Of a stretch of 37,630 nt of DNA, positions 16,266 to 26,551 are shown piece after piece. Under the pieces are notes generated by a model. That model was not told the DNA's origin. It was given only the letters and a program-made list of their open reading frames with translations, and made no database searches. The stretch covers positions 1 to 37,630 of the forward strand of contig JAAVYP010000027.1 of assembly GCA_022791195.1 (NCBI GenBank), given 5' to 3'. How positions within the stretch are numbered: the stretch's first letter is position 1; every line of letters begins with the position of its first letter. This stretch comes from Clostridiales bacterium. GTDB lineage: Bacteria > Bacillota > Clostridia > Oscillospirales > CAG-272. Made by a program: the position numbers and the translations under genes.

Positions 16266-17396
16266 TTGAAAAAAATTCTTCATACATTAAAGTGGGTGTT
16301 TCTTACCTGCATGTCTTTTGGACTGGCTTGTGCTTTGGGCTTTTTTATCACGGTGGGCTGCGGGGCCTTTCCCGAAATTCAGTCGATTTGGATCGGCACA
16401 GCCATGACAACAGCAAGCCATAAGTTTTATGCAGAGTGGTTTATTCCTGCTGACGTGATTGAAAATACAATTAGCGCCGGCAAGGTGGATGATTCTCATG
16501 TGGAAAGCAAACCGATTGTGCTTCCTACCGAACCAAAGGTGGATGATGAAGCCGAGAAAGATCAAAAATATGCGTCGGAGGGCTATGAAAAACTAAGCAC
16601 GGGCGTTTATTTAAAAAAGATTACCGGCAGTACCAATTCGGGTATTTATACAGGCTATCTCATGCTTTGTTCTGATCCTTCCCGGGTGAAGCTTGTCGAT
16701 ACAGACCGCCAGTTTGTCTGCGGGGCGACCGTGGCTATGATGATTGAAAAGGCGGGGGCGATTGCGGGCATTAACGCCGGCGGATTTATCGACGGCGCGA
16801 ATTATGATTCCAACGGCGGCTCGCCCTATGGTATTATTATTGAGGACAATGAACTTGTGACGCCGCGGGGCGGTTACGACGGAACCTATCGCATTATTGG
16901 CCTTAGCCCTGAAAATGTGATGACATTAAAGATGGGCAGCGCGGCATGGGCCATGGAAAACGGACTGCGCAGCGCGGTTTCGGCCGAGGTCTTTTTGATT
17001 GTTAACGGCGAGGGGATGTTTAAAGCCGGTGACGGCGGCTGGGGCATTGCCCCGCGAACCGCGCTTGGTCAAAGAGAGACAGGCGAGATTGTTTTCTTAG
17101 CCGTCGATGGCCGGCAGGTCGGTTACAGCATCGGGTGTGATTTGATCACACTGCAGGAAATTCTTATGCAGGAAAAGTGCGTCAACGCAGCGATGATGGA
17201 CGGCGGAAGCAGCACAGTGATGGAATATGCAACATATGATGTGCGGGGCAATTGCAGTGTCGAACTGATCAATACGCCTAATCTTGGCCCAACACTGAAG
17301 GACCAGCGGTATATTAACAATGCATGGGTAATCATGCCCGAGCAGCAAGCGACTGTCAAAGACAATAGTTCTCATAACGGACAGTATGTAAAATGA
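16266..17396 (+). CDS. Membrane-anchored phosphodiester glycosidase (NAGPA domain) protein
   Basis: A 376-residue extracellular protein. One hydrophobic segment (about 9-30) anchors it, a polar linker of about 60 residues follows, and a NAGPA-type domain covers roughly 110-365. Typical family strands are visible: INAGGF, IAPRTALGQRETGEIVFLAVDGR, and near the end AAMMDGGSSTVM. Relatives cleave phosphodiester-linked sugars, for example in wall polymers or the mannose-6-phosphate uncovering reaction; here the target is unknown. TTG at 16266 is chosen because AAGAGG stands 8 bases upstream, whereas GTG at 16260 leaves too little room. Its stop overlaps the cca start (ATGA), so the two are co-translated. 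Confidence 0.85.
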   Translation: MKKILHTLKWVFLTCMSFGLACALGFFITVGCGAFPEIQSIWIGTAMTTASHKFYAEWFIPADVIENTISAGKVDDSHVESKPIVLPTEPKVDDEAEKDQKYASEGYEKLSTGVYLKKITGSTNSGIYTGYLMLCSDPSRVKLVDTDRQFVCGATVAMMIEKAGAIAGINAGGFIDGANYDSNGGSPYGIIIEDNELVTPRGGYDGTYRIIGLSPENVMTLKMGSAAWAMENGLRSAVSAEVFLIVNGEGMFKAGDGGWGIAPRTALGQRETGEIVFLAVDGRQVGYSIGCDLITLQEILMQEKCVNAAMMDGGSSTVMEYATYDVRGNCSVELINTPNLGPTLKDQRYINNAWVIMPEQQATVKDNSSHNGQYVK

Positions 17397-18547
17397 CAGA
17401 AAAGCTGCCTTTTGAGATACAGGAAATCATCAATGCGCTGGCAGAAAAAGGACATGCGGCATATTTAGTGGGCGGTTGCGTACGCGACCGCCTTCTTGGT
17501 TTTGTTCCCACTGATTATGATCTCTGTACCTCTGCAACGCCCGATGAAATGAAGCTATGTTTTGCGGGGATGAAGGTTGTTGAAACCGGTATCAAGCATG
17601 GTACGCTGACTGTGGTCAATCGAAGAACGGCGTGTGAGGTCACTACGTTTCGGACTGAAAAGGGCTACACAGACAAGCGCCGGCCTGATCAGGTCTTTTT
17701 TACCACCCGTATAGAGGAAGACCTTTCCCGCCGTGATTTTACTATGAATGCAATGGCTTATGCGCCGGGACGCGCGGACGGCGGACTGATTGATTTGTTT
17801 GGCGGTCAGCAGGATTTGGCGGCCGGTGTGATTCGCACGGTGGGGGACCCGGGTGAGCGGTTTGAAGAAGATCCGCTGCGTATTTTACGGGCGCTTCGTT
17901 TTGCCGCCAAACTTGATTTTATCATTGAGGAAAAGACATATGCAGCCATGCATGCGCATAAAGCCCTTCTTGCGCATATAGCAGCTGAGCGGGTGACAGC
18001 CGAACTGATTGGGTTAGTGATGGGCAAAGCGGCGCAGCGAGTGACCGGGCAAATGGGTTCTATCTTGTCGTGTATATTAGCGAAACCTGCTGTGGTGCAC
18101 GATTCGCTTGCGAAAGACCCTTGTGTGAGGCTGGCCGCGTTTTATCGCCAAAGCAAAGACGACATAGCGGGGCTGCGCTTATCAAAATCAATGCACCGCA
18201 CGATAACGGCGCTTTTCTCTTATGAAGCGCCTTTACCGAAAAACCAGACAGAAGCCTTGTTTTTGCTGCATGAAATGGGCTTGGAACAGGCGGTTCAGCT
18301 TTGTCAGTTTCGAGAGGACGCGGGGGCGCTGGCCGCTGTTGCGGCAGCAAAAGAAAGCGGCGTGCCTTATGCCGTTCGCCATTTAGCGGTCAACGGGCAT
18401 GATTTGCTGCAAGCAGGCGTGCCTGAGCTGGCTGTCGGACAGGTTTTGGAGAAAGTGCTTGCTTTGGTCATAGAGGGTAAACTGGAAAACCAAAAGGAAA
18501 GTTTGCTTGGGTATATTTTGCAAGAGCCGCTGTCCGGATGTTCATAA
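17393..18547 (+). CDS. cca: CCA-adding tRNA nucleotidyltransferase
   Basis: Adds or repairs the 3'-CCA of tRNA without a nucleic-acid template. A class II (poly(A) polymerase-like) head domain is clear: YLVGGCVRD (24-32), the metal-binding DYDL (41-44), the TFRTEKGYTDKRRPD loop, and RRDFTMNAMAY. The RFEEDPLRILRALRFAAKLDF block is the strongest family signature. Length (384) fits. It starts within the stop of the preceding gene (ATGA overlap). No convincing terminator follows, but a new promoter appears at 18647. Confidence 0.95.
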   Translation: MTEKLPFEIQEIINALAEKGHAAYLVGGCVRDRLLGFVPTDYDLCTSATPDEMKLCFAGMKVVETGIKHGTLTVVNRRTACEVTTFRTEKGYTDKRRPDQVFFTTRIEEDLSRRDFTMNAMAYAPGRADGGLIDLFGGQQDLAAGVIRTVGDPGERFEEDPLRILRALRFAAKLDFIIEEKTYAAMHAHKALLAHIAAERVTAELIGLVMGKAAQRVTGQMGSILSCILAKPAVVHDSLAKDPCVRLAAFYRQSKDDIAGLRLSKSMHRTITALFSYEAPLPKNQTEALFLLHEMGLEQAVQLCQFREDAGALAAVAAAKESGVPYAVRHLAVNGHDLLQAGVPELAVGQVLEKVLALVIEGKLENQKESLLGYILQEPLSGCS

Positions 18548-18646
18548 AAAATGAGTAAAAGACGGTCTGTTTTGCGGTAGAACCACTTGCTGTTTTATGA
18601 CCGAAAAATATGTATAGAAGGGGAATTTCAATTTACAGACCGCTTA

Positions 18647-18675
18647 TTTACAGAATTTTCTTTTAGTGGTATAAT
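18647..18675 (+). promoter_or_regulatory. Promoter of the gdpP-to-ftsH string
   Basis: TTTACA (18647-18652), 17-base spacer, TATAAT (18670-18675), about 105 bases before gdpP. Confidence 0.75.
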
Positions 18676-18779
18676 AGAAATAAATATAAGATTGATTTCT
18701 GTATTTCAAAATTAGTTGTTTTTTAATCATTTAAAGAAGTTTTTTCTGTGATCATATATTTTGTTTTTAGGATAGGGAA

Positions 18780-20780
18780 ATGCTGAAAGACAAGAAAAGA
18801 AAGATTCATTATCAAACAATCAAGTCGGTGCTTTATGTGGCTGCGGCTCTGATTTACATGGTTCTCTATATGTTTTTGTGCAATATGGGCTTGGGGCCTG
18901 TGTTCTGCGGCGTTTTGCTTGTAGGGTGCTATGTTTTTACGGTGATTGTGTTAGAGATTTTATATTATTTCATCGTTTATCGAAATATTCAAATATCCAA
19001 AGAAGAGCAAAAAGCGGTTTCGGATATTACAAGAGAGCTGTTGATCAGACTTGATATGCCGGTGGCTATTTGCGATGGACAGGGAAAAATCATCTGGCAT
19101 AACAAGCTTTTTTCGGATATTTTCGGTGATGAAAATTATTTTGGCCGCGGGGTGGATGCGTTATGCGGTATTGATTATCACAGACTGACGGGCGAGCAGG
19201 AAAAAAACAGCTTGGCGTGTGAAATCAGAGATCAGTTTTTTACCCTGTACAGTTATGATGTAAAAATTGAGCAGAAGGATTATAATGTCCTGATGTTTCA
19301 TGATATTACAGCGCTGAAGGCGGCGTATAAGCGCATTGATGAAGAGGCAACCCAGGTGGCCTATATCGTCATTGATAATTTGTCGGAGATTTTGCAGTTT
19401 GTGCATGCGAAATATCGCACTGTTTCGGCCGAGATTGAATCCATTTTGTCGGGCTGGGCTGCCTCGGTCGGCGGCATTTTTAAGGAATATGAGCGGGATA
19501 AATTTATTTTTCTTTTCCATCGCATTCACCTGCGCGAATTTGTAGACGGAAAATTTGATATAATCAATAAAATCAGAGAGATTCGCATTGATGAAGGCGG
19601 CCTGCCGGTGACCATTTCCATTGGCGTTTCGGGGATTGAAGGTTCTCTTTCAGAAAAAGAAAAGGCCGCCAGAGCCGCCCTCGATATGGCTTTGCAGCGG
19701 GGCGGCGACCAGGCGGTGGTGAAATACCCAACCGAAATGCTCTTTTTCGGGGGCAAAACCAAGACGATACAAAAGAAAACCAAGGTGCGGGCACGCGTGT
19801 TTGTCAACGAGCTGACGCATGCCATTCGTATGAGCAGCCGGGTTCTTGTTATGGGGCATATCAGAGCTGATATGGACTCGTTGGGAGCTGCGCTCGGCAT
19901 TGTTAAACTGGCCCGCTTTTGCGGAGTGCAGACCAACATGGTTGCGGACCGGAGCGATCCTAACACCATGCGTTTTTTCAAAAAACTGTCAACAATGGCC
20001 GGCTATGAGAATATAGTAATAGACAGAGCAGAAGCGCTGGAATTAAATAGTTCAAGCTGTCTTTTGGTGGTTGTTGACGTGAATAACAGAGGTAATTTTG
20101 AATCGCCTGACCTTTTTGCCAGTGTGAACAAAACGGTTGTGATTGATCACCATATTACCAATGATGATTATGAAACCACTTTCTCTTATATTGAGCCTTC
20201 TGCCTCCAGCACCTGCGAGATTGTGGCGGAGCTGTTGGAGCAGGCGCTGCCGGAAGGCAATTTAACAAAAGATGAGGCGGATATGATTCTCTCGGGTATC
20301 TTGCTGGATACCAGACAGTTTACCCGTAATACGGGTTCGAGAACCTTTGGCGCTGCCCAGTATCTGCGGGATCAGGGTGCAGTGCCCTCCGATGCACAAA
20401 AGCTGTATCAAAGCTCGTTTGCCGAGTTTGCCAGAGAGGCGCGTTTTCAGAGCAAGCTGAAGATGTACAGAGACAATTTGCTGATTGCGGTGAACGATTG
20501 TGAGGACAATGTGATGTCCGACCGCATTATTGGTGCGAAAATGGCCGATAAGCTGCTGGAGCTTGAGCAGGTCAGCGCGTCGTTTACTGTATGCCGTATC
20601 GACTCGGATGTTTATATTTCCGCGCGAAGCGGAGGCCAGATTAATGTGCAGATTATTATGGGCTATCTTGGCGGCGGCGGCAGTTATAATTCCTCGGCGG
20701 CGCAGATTCCGGGCGCTCGGCTGGAGGACGGTGTGAAGAAATTAAAAGAAGCAATTGATAAATATTATAGTGAAGATTGA
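18780..20780 (+). CDS. gdpP: GdpP-type cyclic-di-AMP phosphodiesterase (PAS, degenerate GGDEF, DHH-DHHA1)
   Basis: A 666-residue membrane protein that hydrolyses c-di-AMP and so helps set turgor, potassium uptake and wall homeostasis. Order seen: two membrane helices (about 17-36 and 40-63), a PAS-like sensor (80-175), a GGDEF-derived domain without the GGDEF loop (about 190-330), then the DHH phosphoesterase with GHIRADMDSLGAALG (357-371) and VVIDHH (about 451-456), and a DHHA1 domain ending GGGGSYNSSAAQI. The metal-binding Asp and His residues are kept. GdpP followed by rplI and dnaB is a common Bacillota order, which supports the call. Start ATG 18780 follows AGGATAGGG. Confidence 0.95.
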   Translation: MLKDKKRKIHYQTIKSVLYVAAALIYMVLYMFLCNMGLGPVFCGVLLVGCYVFTVIVLEILYYFIVYRNIQISKEEQKAVSDITRELLIRLDMPVAICDGQGKIIWHNKLFSDIFGDENYFGRGVDALCGIDYHRLTGEQEKNSLACEIRDQFFTLYSYDVKIEQKDYNVLMFHDITALKAAYKRIDEEATQVAYIVIDNLSEILQFVHAKYRTVSAEIESILSGWAASVGGIFKEYERDKFIFLFHRIHLREFVDGKFDIINKIREIRIDEGGLPVTISIGVSGIEGSLSEKEKAARAALDMALQRGGDQAVVKYPTEMLFFGGKTKTIQKKTKVRARVFVNELTHAIRMSSRVLVMGHIRADMDSLGAALGIVKLARFCGVQTNMVADRSDPNTMRFFKKLSTMAGYENIVIDRAEALELNSSSCLLVVVDVNNRGNFESPDLFASVNKTVVIDHHITNDDYETTFSYIEPSASSTCEIVAELLEQALPEGNLTKDEADMILSGILLDTRQFTRNTGSRTFGAAQYLRDQGAVPSDAQKLYQSSFAEFAREARFQSKLKMYRDNLLIAVNDCEDNVMSDRIIGAKMADKLLELEQVSASFTVCRIDSDVYISARSGGQINVQIIMGYLGGGGSYNSSAAQIPGARLEDGVKKLKEAIDKYYSED

Positions 20781-20800
20781 GGAAAGAGAGCGTTTATAAA

Positions 20801-21247
20801 ATGAAGGTAGTATTTTTAAAAGACGTGAAAGGACAGGGCAAGGCCGGCGATGTGAAAGAGGTCTCGGACGGATACGCAAGAAATTTCCTGATTCCCAAAG
20901 GTGCCGCTGTGTTGGCTGACGCCAAAGCGCTCAATGAAGTGGAGGGCAAAAAGGCATCGCTTGCTCATAAAAAGGAAGTTGAACGGGAACAGGCAGCCGA
21001 GACGGCTAAAAAATTAGAAGGTGTCTCGGTCAAGATTCCAATGACAGGCGGTACCGACGGACGGCTGTATGGCTCGGTGACCAGCAAAGAAATTGCCGAG
21101 CAGTTAAGGGAGCAAACCGGCATTGAAGTTGATAAGCGAAAAATTACACTTTCAGAGCCGATCAAGGCATTTGGCACCTATAAGGCGGCTTGCAAGCTAT
21201 ATAATGAAATAGACGGCACCATTACGGTGATTGTTTGCGAGAAATGA
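20801..21247 (+). CDS. rplI: 50S ribosomal protein L9
   Basis: A 148-residue L9: MKVVFLKDVKGQGKAGD (1-17) and GYARNFLIPKGAA are the N-terminal signature, joined by a long Lys/Glu/Ala helix (about 45-75) to the C-terminal domain with GGTDGRLYGSVT. It reaches from the L1 stalk base toward neighbouring ribosomes. ATG 20801 gives the canonical start; an in-frame GTG- or TTG-type extension upstream only lengthens it unnaturally. Its stop overlaps the dnaB start. Confidence 0.97.
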   Translation: MKVVFLKDVKGQGKAGDVKEVSDGYARNFLIPKGAAVLADAKALNEVEGKKASLAHKKEVEREQAAETAKKLEGVSVKIPMTGGTDGRLYGSVTSKEIAEQLREQTGIEVDKRKITLSEPIKAFGTYKAACKLYNEIDGTITVIVCEK

Positions 21248-22581
21248 CAGCCGATATGTCCGCACGCAAGATGCCGTTTTCCTTAGAGGCTGAGCAATCG
21301 GTGTTAGGTTCTGTTTTGGTGGATGCCGAAAAGCTGACCGAGATTACCGGCTTTTTGAAGAGTGAAGACTTTTATCTTGACGAGCATAAAGAGATTTATT
21401 TGGCCATGCAGGAGCTGTTTTCTGTCAGCCGCAATATTGATATTGTCACCTTGATCGAAACGCTGGTCAAAGGCGGCGTGTATGACCGGGATCAAAGCAT
21501 GGCCTATTTAAAGGTCATTGCCGATACGGTGCCGTCTGCCTCGAATGTGCTCGATTATGCGCACATTGTAAAGGGAAAAAGCACGCTGCGCAAGCTGATC
21601 ACCGCTTGCGATGAAACATGCGACGAGGCTTTTTTGGAGGCTGACGAGGTCAATATGATTCTTGACCGGGCCGAGCAGCGTATCTTTGATATCGCCGATC
21701 GTGAAAACGCGAAAGGATTTTCGCATATTCGCGAGGTGTTGGTGAATACATATGACCATTTGAAACAGATTCAGGCAGATCCGGCCAGCGCTATGGGTAC
21801 GCCGACCGGTTTTGCTATGGTGGATCAGTTTTTGGTCGGTCTTGGCAAAGGTGATTTATGTATTGTCGGCGGCAGACCCGGTATGGGTAAATCTGCTTTT
21901 GCTATCAGTGTCGCGCTGAATGTGGCGAAAGCAACGAAAAAAAAGGTTTGTATTTTCTCGCTCGAGATGTCAAACGAGCAGGTTGTGCAGCGAATGTTGT
22001 CCAGCGAGGCGCTGGTCGATAACTATAAAATGCGTTCGGGGCACTTGGACGCAAAGGATTGGGAAAATTTAGCGCATGCCTCGGCGGCGCTGGCCGAGAC
22101 AGATATTTATATCGACGACAGCACGGCCATGACCTGCGCGGCTATGAAATCAAAGCTAAGGCGCATGCGGGATAATTTGGGTCTTGTCATTATTGACTAT
22201 ATCGGCCTCATGCATAGCGAACGGAAAATTGATAACCGCGCAGTCGAGGTCGGCGAAATATCTAGAAACCTGAAAATCATGGCCAAAGAGATGAATGTGC
22301 CGGTGATTGTTTGCGCACAGCTCAACCGTGGTACCGAGGGACGGTCTGAAAAGCGTCCATCAATCAGTGACCTACGTGATTCGGGCGCGATTGAGCAGGA
22401 CGCGGATGAGGTTCTGATGATTTACCGGGGCGAATATTATGATGACGGCGGTGAGAATGATAATATAGCCGAGATTATTATCGGTAAAAACCGACACGGC
22501 GGTACAGGCACAGCGAAGGTAGGCTGGTATAAAGATTATGCAAAATTCACCTCCATTGACGATAAATTCAGTGAATACTAA
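21244..22581 (+). CDS. dnaB: Replicative DNA helicase DnaB (DnaC in Bacillus)
   Basis: Hexameric 5'-3' helicase at the replication fork. The 445 residues hold the N-terminal primase-interacting domain (PFSLEAEQSVLGSVL near 11-25) and a RecA-like domain with Walker A GGRPGMGKSA (about 209-218), IFSLEMS, and the DYIGLM and QLNRGTEGR segments. The ATGA overlap with the rplI stop (ATG at 21244) points to translational coupling; there is no good ribosome site, and the in-frame ATG at 21256 has none either. No intein is present. Confidence 0.96.
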   Translation: MTADMSARKMPFSLEAEQSVLGSVLVDAEKLTEITGFLKSEDFYLDEHKEIYLAMQELFSVSRNIDIVTLIETLVKGGVYDRDQSMAYLKVIADTVPSASNVLDYAHIVKGKSTLRKLITACDETCDEAFLEADEVNMILDRAEQRIFDIADRENAKGFSHIREVLVNTYDHLKQIQADPASAMGTPTGFAMVDQFLVGLGKGDLCIVGGRPGMGKSAFAISVALNVAKATKKKVCIFSLEMSNEQVVQRMLSSEALVDNYKMRSGHLDAKDWENLAHASAALAETDIYIDDSTAMTCAAMKSKLRRMRDNLGLVIIDYIGLMHSERKIDNRAVEVGEISRNLKIMAKEMNVPVIVCAQLNRGTEGRSEKRPSISDLRDSGAIEQDADEVLMIYRGEYYDDGGENDNIAEIIIGKNRHGGTGTAKVGWYKDYAKFTSIDDKFSEY

Positions 22582-23935
22582 TACGAAGTTGGCATTGGAA
22601 AAAAAGGCGTTAGCCGCGATTGAAAAATATGATATGTTAGCAACCGATTCGGTCGCGGTGGGATTTTCCGGCGGAGCCGATTCGGTTGCTTTGCTTCATT
22701 TTTTGGCGGATTTGGCTGTTAAAAAACATTTTCGTCTGTATGCGGTGCATGTTCACCATGGCATCAGGGGAGAAGAGGCCGACCGAGACGAAGCGTTTTG
22801 CGCGCGCTTTTGCAGGGAGAGGGCGATTGCCTATACCTGCCGCCGCTATAACGTGCCGGCCATTTGTGCCAAGACAAAAGAGAGCCTTGAAACCTGTGCC
22901 AGGCGGGTTCGTTATGAAGCATTTGACGAGTTTTGTCAAGAAAATGCAGTGAAACGATTGGCAACCGCTCATCATGCACAAGATAATGCAGAAACAGTGC
23001 TGTTTCATTTGGCCAGAGGCTGTACCCTGCGGGGTGTATGCGGCATTCCGCCTAAGCGTGGTCATATCGTGCGTCCGCTGCTTTTTTGCAGCAAGGAAGA
23101 GATCGCCGCTTATATCGCCGCCCATGCGCTGCCTTATGTAACCGATTCCAGCAATGCAGATGAAAAATATACGCGCAATCGGATTCGCAGCGTGATCCTG
23201 CCGGCACTGCAATCGGTGAATCAAGGCGCTGTGCAGCATGTGACCCGCTTTTGTGAAGAAGCAAGAGATGATGAAACTTTTTTAAGGGAATTTTCGGAAA
23301 AAGCAAAAACAAATGTAATTTCGGATTTACAAAAGCTACATCCGTCTATACTAAACAGAGTGGTGCGTATGCTTTATGAAGATGCGTACGGGCAAACGCC
23401 CGAGCGAAAGGTGACCGATGAGCTTGCCGCCTTGATTCGTTTTGGCGTTCACGGCAGCCGCCGGGATTTTGCGGCCGGCAAAGCCGCCTATGTTGACCGA
23501 GATATCATTCGGTTTGCCAAGGTCGTGCAAGATGAAAAGCAGGTATATCAGTCGTATGCATATGAGTTGCATCAGGGCGAGAACAAGGTGCCTGAAATCA
23601 ATGGAATGGTATTGCTCACGTCAAAGGAACTTACCGATTTAGAACTGGAAGATTATTTGATTATTTACAAAAAGTCTATACACAGTGTGCTAAATTCTGC
23701 TAAAATCAATAGAGTATTTCTTCGTGAAAGAAGGGGTACAGATGGCTATAAGATTGGCGGTATGACCAAAAAGGTCAGGAAAATGCTGCAGGAAGATAAG
23801 TTAACATTGCGCGAAAAGGAGCAAAGGCCGGTTTTTTGCGATAATGAGGGCGTGTTTTGGCTGCCGGGCCATCCGGTGCGCGACGATCTTAAAGCTGAGA
23901 ACGGACTTCATATTTATTTCTTCATAGGAGCATAA
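22571..23935 (+). CDS. tilS: tRNA(Ile)-lysidine synthetase TilS
   Basis: Converts the wobble C of the AUA-reading tRNA-Ile to lysidine using ATP and lysine, an essential step. The PP-loop SGGADS is at about 33-38, followed by VHVHHGIRGEEADRDE and ATAHHAQDNAETVLFHLARG, which are classic for the N-type PP ATPase; a TilS C-terminal tRNA-binding domain (KVRKMLQEDK to PGHPVRDDL) is complete. The start is uncertain: GTG 22571 overlaps dnaB by 11 bases, ATG 22538 overlaps by 44, and neither has a clear ribosome site. I chose the shorter overlap. hpt begins two bases after its stop. Confidence 0.92.
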   Translation: MNTNTKLALEKKALAAIEKYDMLATDSVAVGFSGGADSVALLHFLADLAVKKHFRLYAVHVHHGIRGEEADRDEAFCARFCRERAIAYTCRRYNVPAICAKTKESLETCARRVRYEAFDEFCQENAVKRLATAHHAQDNAETVLFHLARGCTLRGVCGIPPKRGHIVRPLLFCSKEEIAAYIAAHALPYVTDSSNADEKYTRNRIRSVILPALQSVNQGAVQHVTRFCEEARDDETFLREFSEKAKTNVISDLQKLHPSILNRVVRMLYEDAYGQTPERKVTDELAALIRFGVHGSRRDFAAGKAAYVDRDIIRFAKVVQDEKQVYQSYAYELHQGENKVPEINGMVLLTSKELTDLELEDYLIIYKKSIHSVLNSAKINRVFLRERRGTDGYKIGGMTKKVRKMLQEDKLTLREKEQRPVFCDNEGVFWLPGHPVRDDLKAENGLHIYFFIGA

Positions 23936-23937
23936 GT

Positions 23938-24525
23938 ATGTATCGAGACTTGACAGAAGATATAGCAAAGGTTTTGTTAACCGAGCAGCAGATACGGCAA
24001 AGGGTGCAGGAGATTGCAGAGACAATTGATCGGGATTATCGGGACAAAGACGGCAAGTTGGTTCTTCTTTGCGTGCTGAAAGGCTCTGTTGTGTTCATGG
24101 CCGATTTGATGAAAGCCGTTTCTTTGCCGGTTGATATTGATTTTATGAAGGTCAGTTCTTATGGCAGTGCAACCGTTTCTTCGGGGAATATACGAATTCT
24201 TTTGGATCTGCACCGGGAAGATATCGCAAACTGCCATATTATTATTGTTGAAGATATCATTGATTCAGGCAGAACCTTGTCGCATTTGACAAAATACTTG
24301 GAACTTAAAGGTGCCAAAAGTGTGCGAACTTGTACTCTGCTTGATAAGCCGGAGCGAAGAGAAGTTGATTTTACACCCGACTATGCGGGTTTTGTCATTC
24401 CCGATGAGTTTGTGGTCGGGTATGGTCTTGATTATAATGAAGCTTACAGAGAGCTATCTTTTGTAGGGATACTTAAACCATCTGTATACAGCAGCATGCA
24501 CAGGGAGGAAAAAGATGAAAAGTAA
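23938..24525 (+). CDS. hpt: Hypoxanthine (guanine) phosphoribosyltransferase
   Basis: Salvages hypoxanthine and guanine to IMP and GMP with PRPP. The PRPP-binding motif VEDIIDSGRTL (about 103-113) is perfect, LKGSVVFMADL (near 46-56) carries the pyrophosphate loop, and the YAGFVIPDEFVVGYGLDYNE block is the C-terminal substrate hood. The 195 residues fit; the last 12 or so are a loose tail that overlaps the ftsH start by 11 bases. AGGAGC stands 6 bases before the ATG. The tilS-hpt-ftsH order is conserved in Bacillota. Confidence 0.96.
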   Translation: MYRDLTEDIAKVLLTEQQIRQRVQEIAETIDRDYRDKDGKLVLLCVLKGSVVFMADLMKAVSLPVDIDFMKVSSYGSATVSSGNIRILLDLHREDIANCHIIIVEDIIDSGRTLSHLTKYLELKGAKSVRTCTLLDKPERREVDFTPDYAGFVIPDEFVVGYGLDYNEAYRELSFVGILKPSVYSSMHREEKDEK

Positions 24526-26473
24526 CCTAAAGGTTATTGTACTATATATTGTCATCATTTTGGTGCTTTTGAGCGTAGCCAGCGTTCTTTTTGGCAATAT
24601 GCCTGCGGATCGAAAGACCTACAGCGATATTGTTACCCTCTTTAAAGAGGACCAAGTAGAGCGCTTTGAAATTTCCACCGAAAACAGGCTCACAGTTGTC
24701 ACCAGAGACAATCAAACAATCAAATACACTCTGCGGGATGTTTATTTGTTTGTCAATGATTGTCAGCCATATTATTCTGAACATGATGTCAAATATGATT
24801 TTGAAGAGCCAGTGTCTGCATGGGTTAGTTATATTCCTTATGTGATTTTGATTGTTCTTTTTGTCATCATGTGGGTCTTTGTGATACGGCAGGCCTCGGG
24901 CAAAGGCGGCAAAATCAATTCGTTCGGAAAAGCGAGAACCAAGCTTGGTTCAGATGAAAAGAAAAAGATCTTTTTCAGCGATGTGGCCGGTAACGATGAA
25001 GAAAAAGAAGAATTGCAGGAAGTGGTCGAGTTTTTAAAAGACCCGGCGAAGTTTACCAAGCTGGGCGCCCGTATACCGCATGGTGTCCTTTTAGTGGGCC
25101 CTCCGGGAACCGGTAAAACTTTGTTAGCAAAAGCAGTAGCAGGCGAGGCGGGCGTGCCTTTCTATTCAATTTCAGGCTCTGATTTTGTTGAGATGTACGT
25201 CGGTGTGGGTGCTTCTCGTGTGAGAGATCTGTTTGAAACCGCTAAAAAATCGCCGGCCAGCATCGTGTTTATCGATGAAATCGATGCTGTGGGCCGTCAC
25301 CGTGGCGCGGGTCTTGGCGGCGGTCATGATGAAAGAGAGCAAACGCTGAATCAGCTGTTAGTTGAGATGGATGGCTTCGGCGCCAATGAAGGGGTCATTG
25401 TCATGGCGGCTACCAACCGGCCGGATATCTTAGACCCTGCTTTGCTTCGTCCGGGTCGTTTTGACAGACAGATTACCATCGGTTATCCGGATCTGAAAGG
25501 GCGAGAGGATATCTTAAAAGTGCATGCAAAGGGCAAACCTTTCAGCAGCGAGGTAAATTTCGGGCAAATTGCCAAGACAACCGTCGGCTTTACCGGCGCC
25601 GATCTTGCCAATTTGCTGAACGAGGCAGCGCTTTTAGCGGCCCGAAGCAATAAAAGCTTAATCGGCATGGATGATATTGAGGCGGCCACGCTGAAAATTA
25701 TTGTAGGTACGCGCAAAAAATCCATGGTCATTAAACCCGAAGAAAAGAAAAAGACGGCTTATCATGAAGCCGGCCATGCGATCATGGCGTATGCACTGCC
25801 TTCTGTGGACCCCGTGCGTATGATATCGATTATACCAAGCGGGCGGGCGCTGGGCTTTACGCTGAATCCCCCTGTAGAAGATAAATACAGTGAATATAAG
25901 AGCGGCCTGAAGGAAGAAATTGCCATGCTGCTTGGCGGCCGGGTTGCTGAAAAGATTATTTACGGCGATTATTCGGGCGGTGCTTCCAACGATATTCAGC
26001 GTGCAACGCAAATCGCCAAAAAGATGGTCACCAAGCTGGGCATGAGCGATGTGTTAGGCCCGATTGTCTATGGCTCCGGTCATTCGGATGATGAAGTGTT
26101 CTTAGGGCGTGACTTTAATAATAACCGGGATTATTCCGAACAAACGGCCAAGTTGATTGATGATGAAATTCACTCGATTATTGATGAAGCCTTTAAGCTG
26201 TGTGAAAAGGTTTTGAGCGAAAATATCAACAAGCTTCACTTTATTGCCGAATACTTGGTCAACCATGAAGTCATGGACGAAGATCAGTTCAAGCTGGCCA
26301 TGGAAAGTGATGAGCCTACAACAGAAGCGTTAGAGGCAATTGCGCAGCAAAAGCAGGATCAGGCGCAGTTTGAAAATGCCAAGCGTGCCCAGGAAGAAGC
26401 CGAGAAAGCAGCGGCAGAGGCAGCGAAGCAAGAGGAACAGCAAAAGATAGACCCACAGCCACCGTTAATGTAA
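24515..26473 (+). CDS. ftsH: ATP-dependent zinc metalloprotease FtsH
   Basis: Membrane-bound hexameric AAA+ protease that degrades misfolded membrane proteins and regulators. Two transmembrane helices (about 5-26 and 109-128) flank an extracytoplasmic loop of about 80 residues. Then come Walker A GPPGTGKT (about 195-202), the pore loop [15 protein letters not shown], Walker [11 protein letters not shown], the [21 protein letters not shown], and the zinc site HEAGH (about 416-420). The tail after residue 600 is a Gln/Ala/Glu-rich low-complexity helix, ordinary for the family. AGGGAGG precedes the ATG inside hpt. A strong terminator ends the string. Confidence 0.97.
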   Translation: MKSNLKVIVLYIVIILVLLSVASVLFGNMPADRKTYSDIVTLFKEDQVERFEISTENRLTVVTRDNQTIKYTLRDVYLFVNDCQPYYSEHDVKYDFEEPVSAWVSYIPYVILIVLFVIMWVFVIRQASGKGGKINSFGKARTKLGSDEKKKIFFSDVAGNDEEKEELQEVVEFLKDPAKFTKLGARIPHGVLLVGPPGTGKTLLAKAVAGEAGVPFYSISGSDFVEMYVGVGASRVRDLFETAKKSPASIVFIDEIDAVGRHRGAGLGGGHDEREQTLNQLLVEMDGFGANEGVIVMAATNRPDILDPALLRPGRFDRQITIGYPDLKGREDILKVHAKGKPFSSEVNFGQIAKTTVGFTGADLANLLNEAALLAARSNKSLIGMDDIEAATLKIIVGTRKKSMVIKPEEKKKTAYHEAGHAIMAYALPSVDPVRMISIIPSGRALGFTLNPPVEDKYSEYKSGLKEEIAMLLGGRVAEKIIYGDYSGGASNDIQRATQIAKKMVTKLGMSDVLGPIVYGSGHSDDEVFLGRDFNNNRDYSEQTAKLIDDEIHSIIDEAFKLCEKVLSENINKLHFIAEYLVNHEVMDEDQFKLAMESDEPTTEALEAIAQQKQDQAQFENAKRAQEEAEKAAAEAAKQEEQQKIDPQPPLM

Positions 26474-26497
26474 TCTATGAAAATATAAATCGACATG

Positions 26498-26535
26498 AAA
26501 AAGACCAAACGGCTTTACGTCGTTTGGTCTTTTGG
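26498..26535. terminator. Bidirectional terminator between ftsH and the convergent lipoprotein gene
   Basis: AAGACCAAACG (26501-26511) pairs with CGTTTGGTCTT (26521-26531), flanked by A-run and T-run so that both strands carry a U-tract after the stem. Confidence 0.9.
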
Positions 26536-26551
26536 TATGCCCGACAGATGG

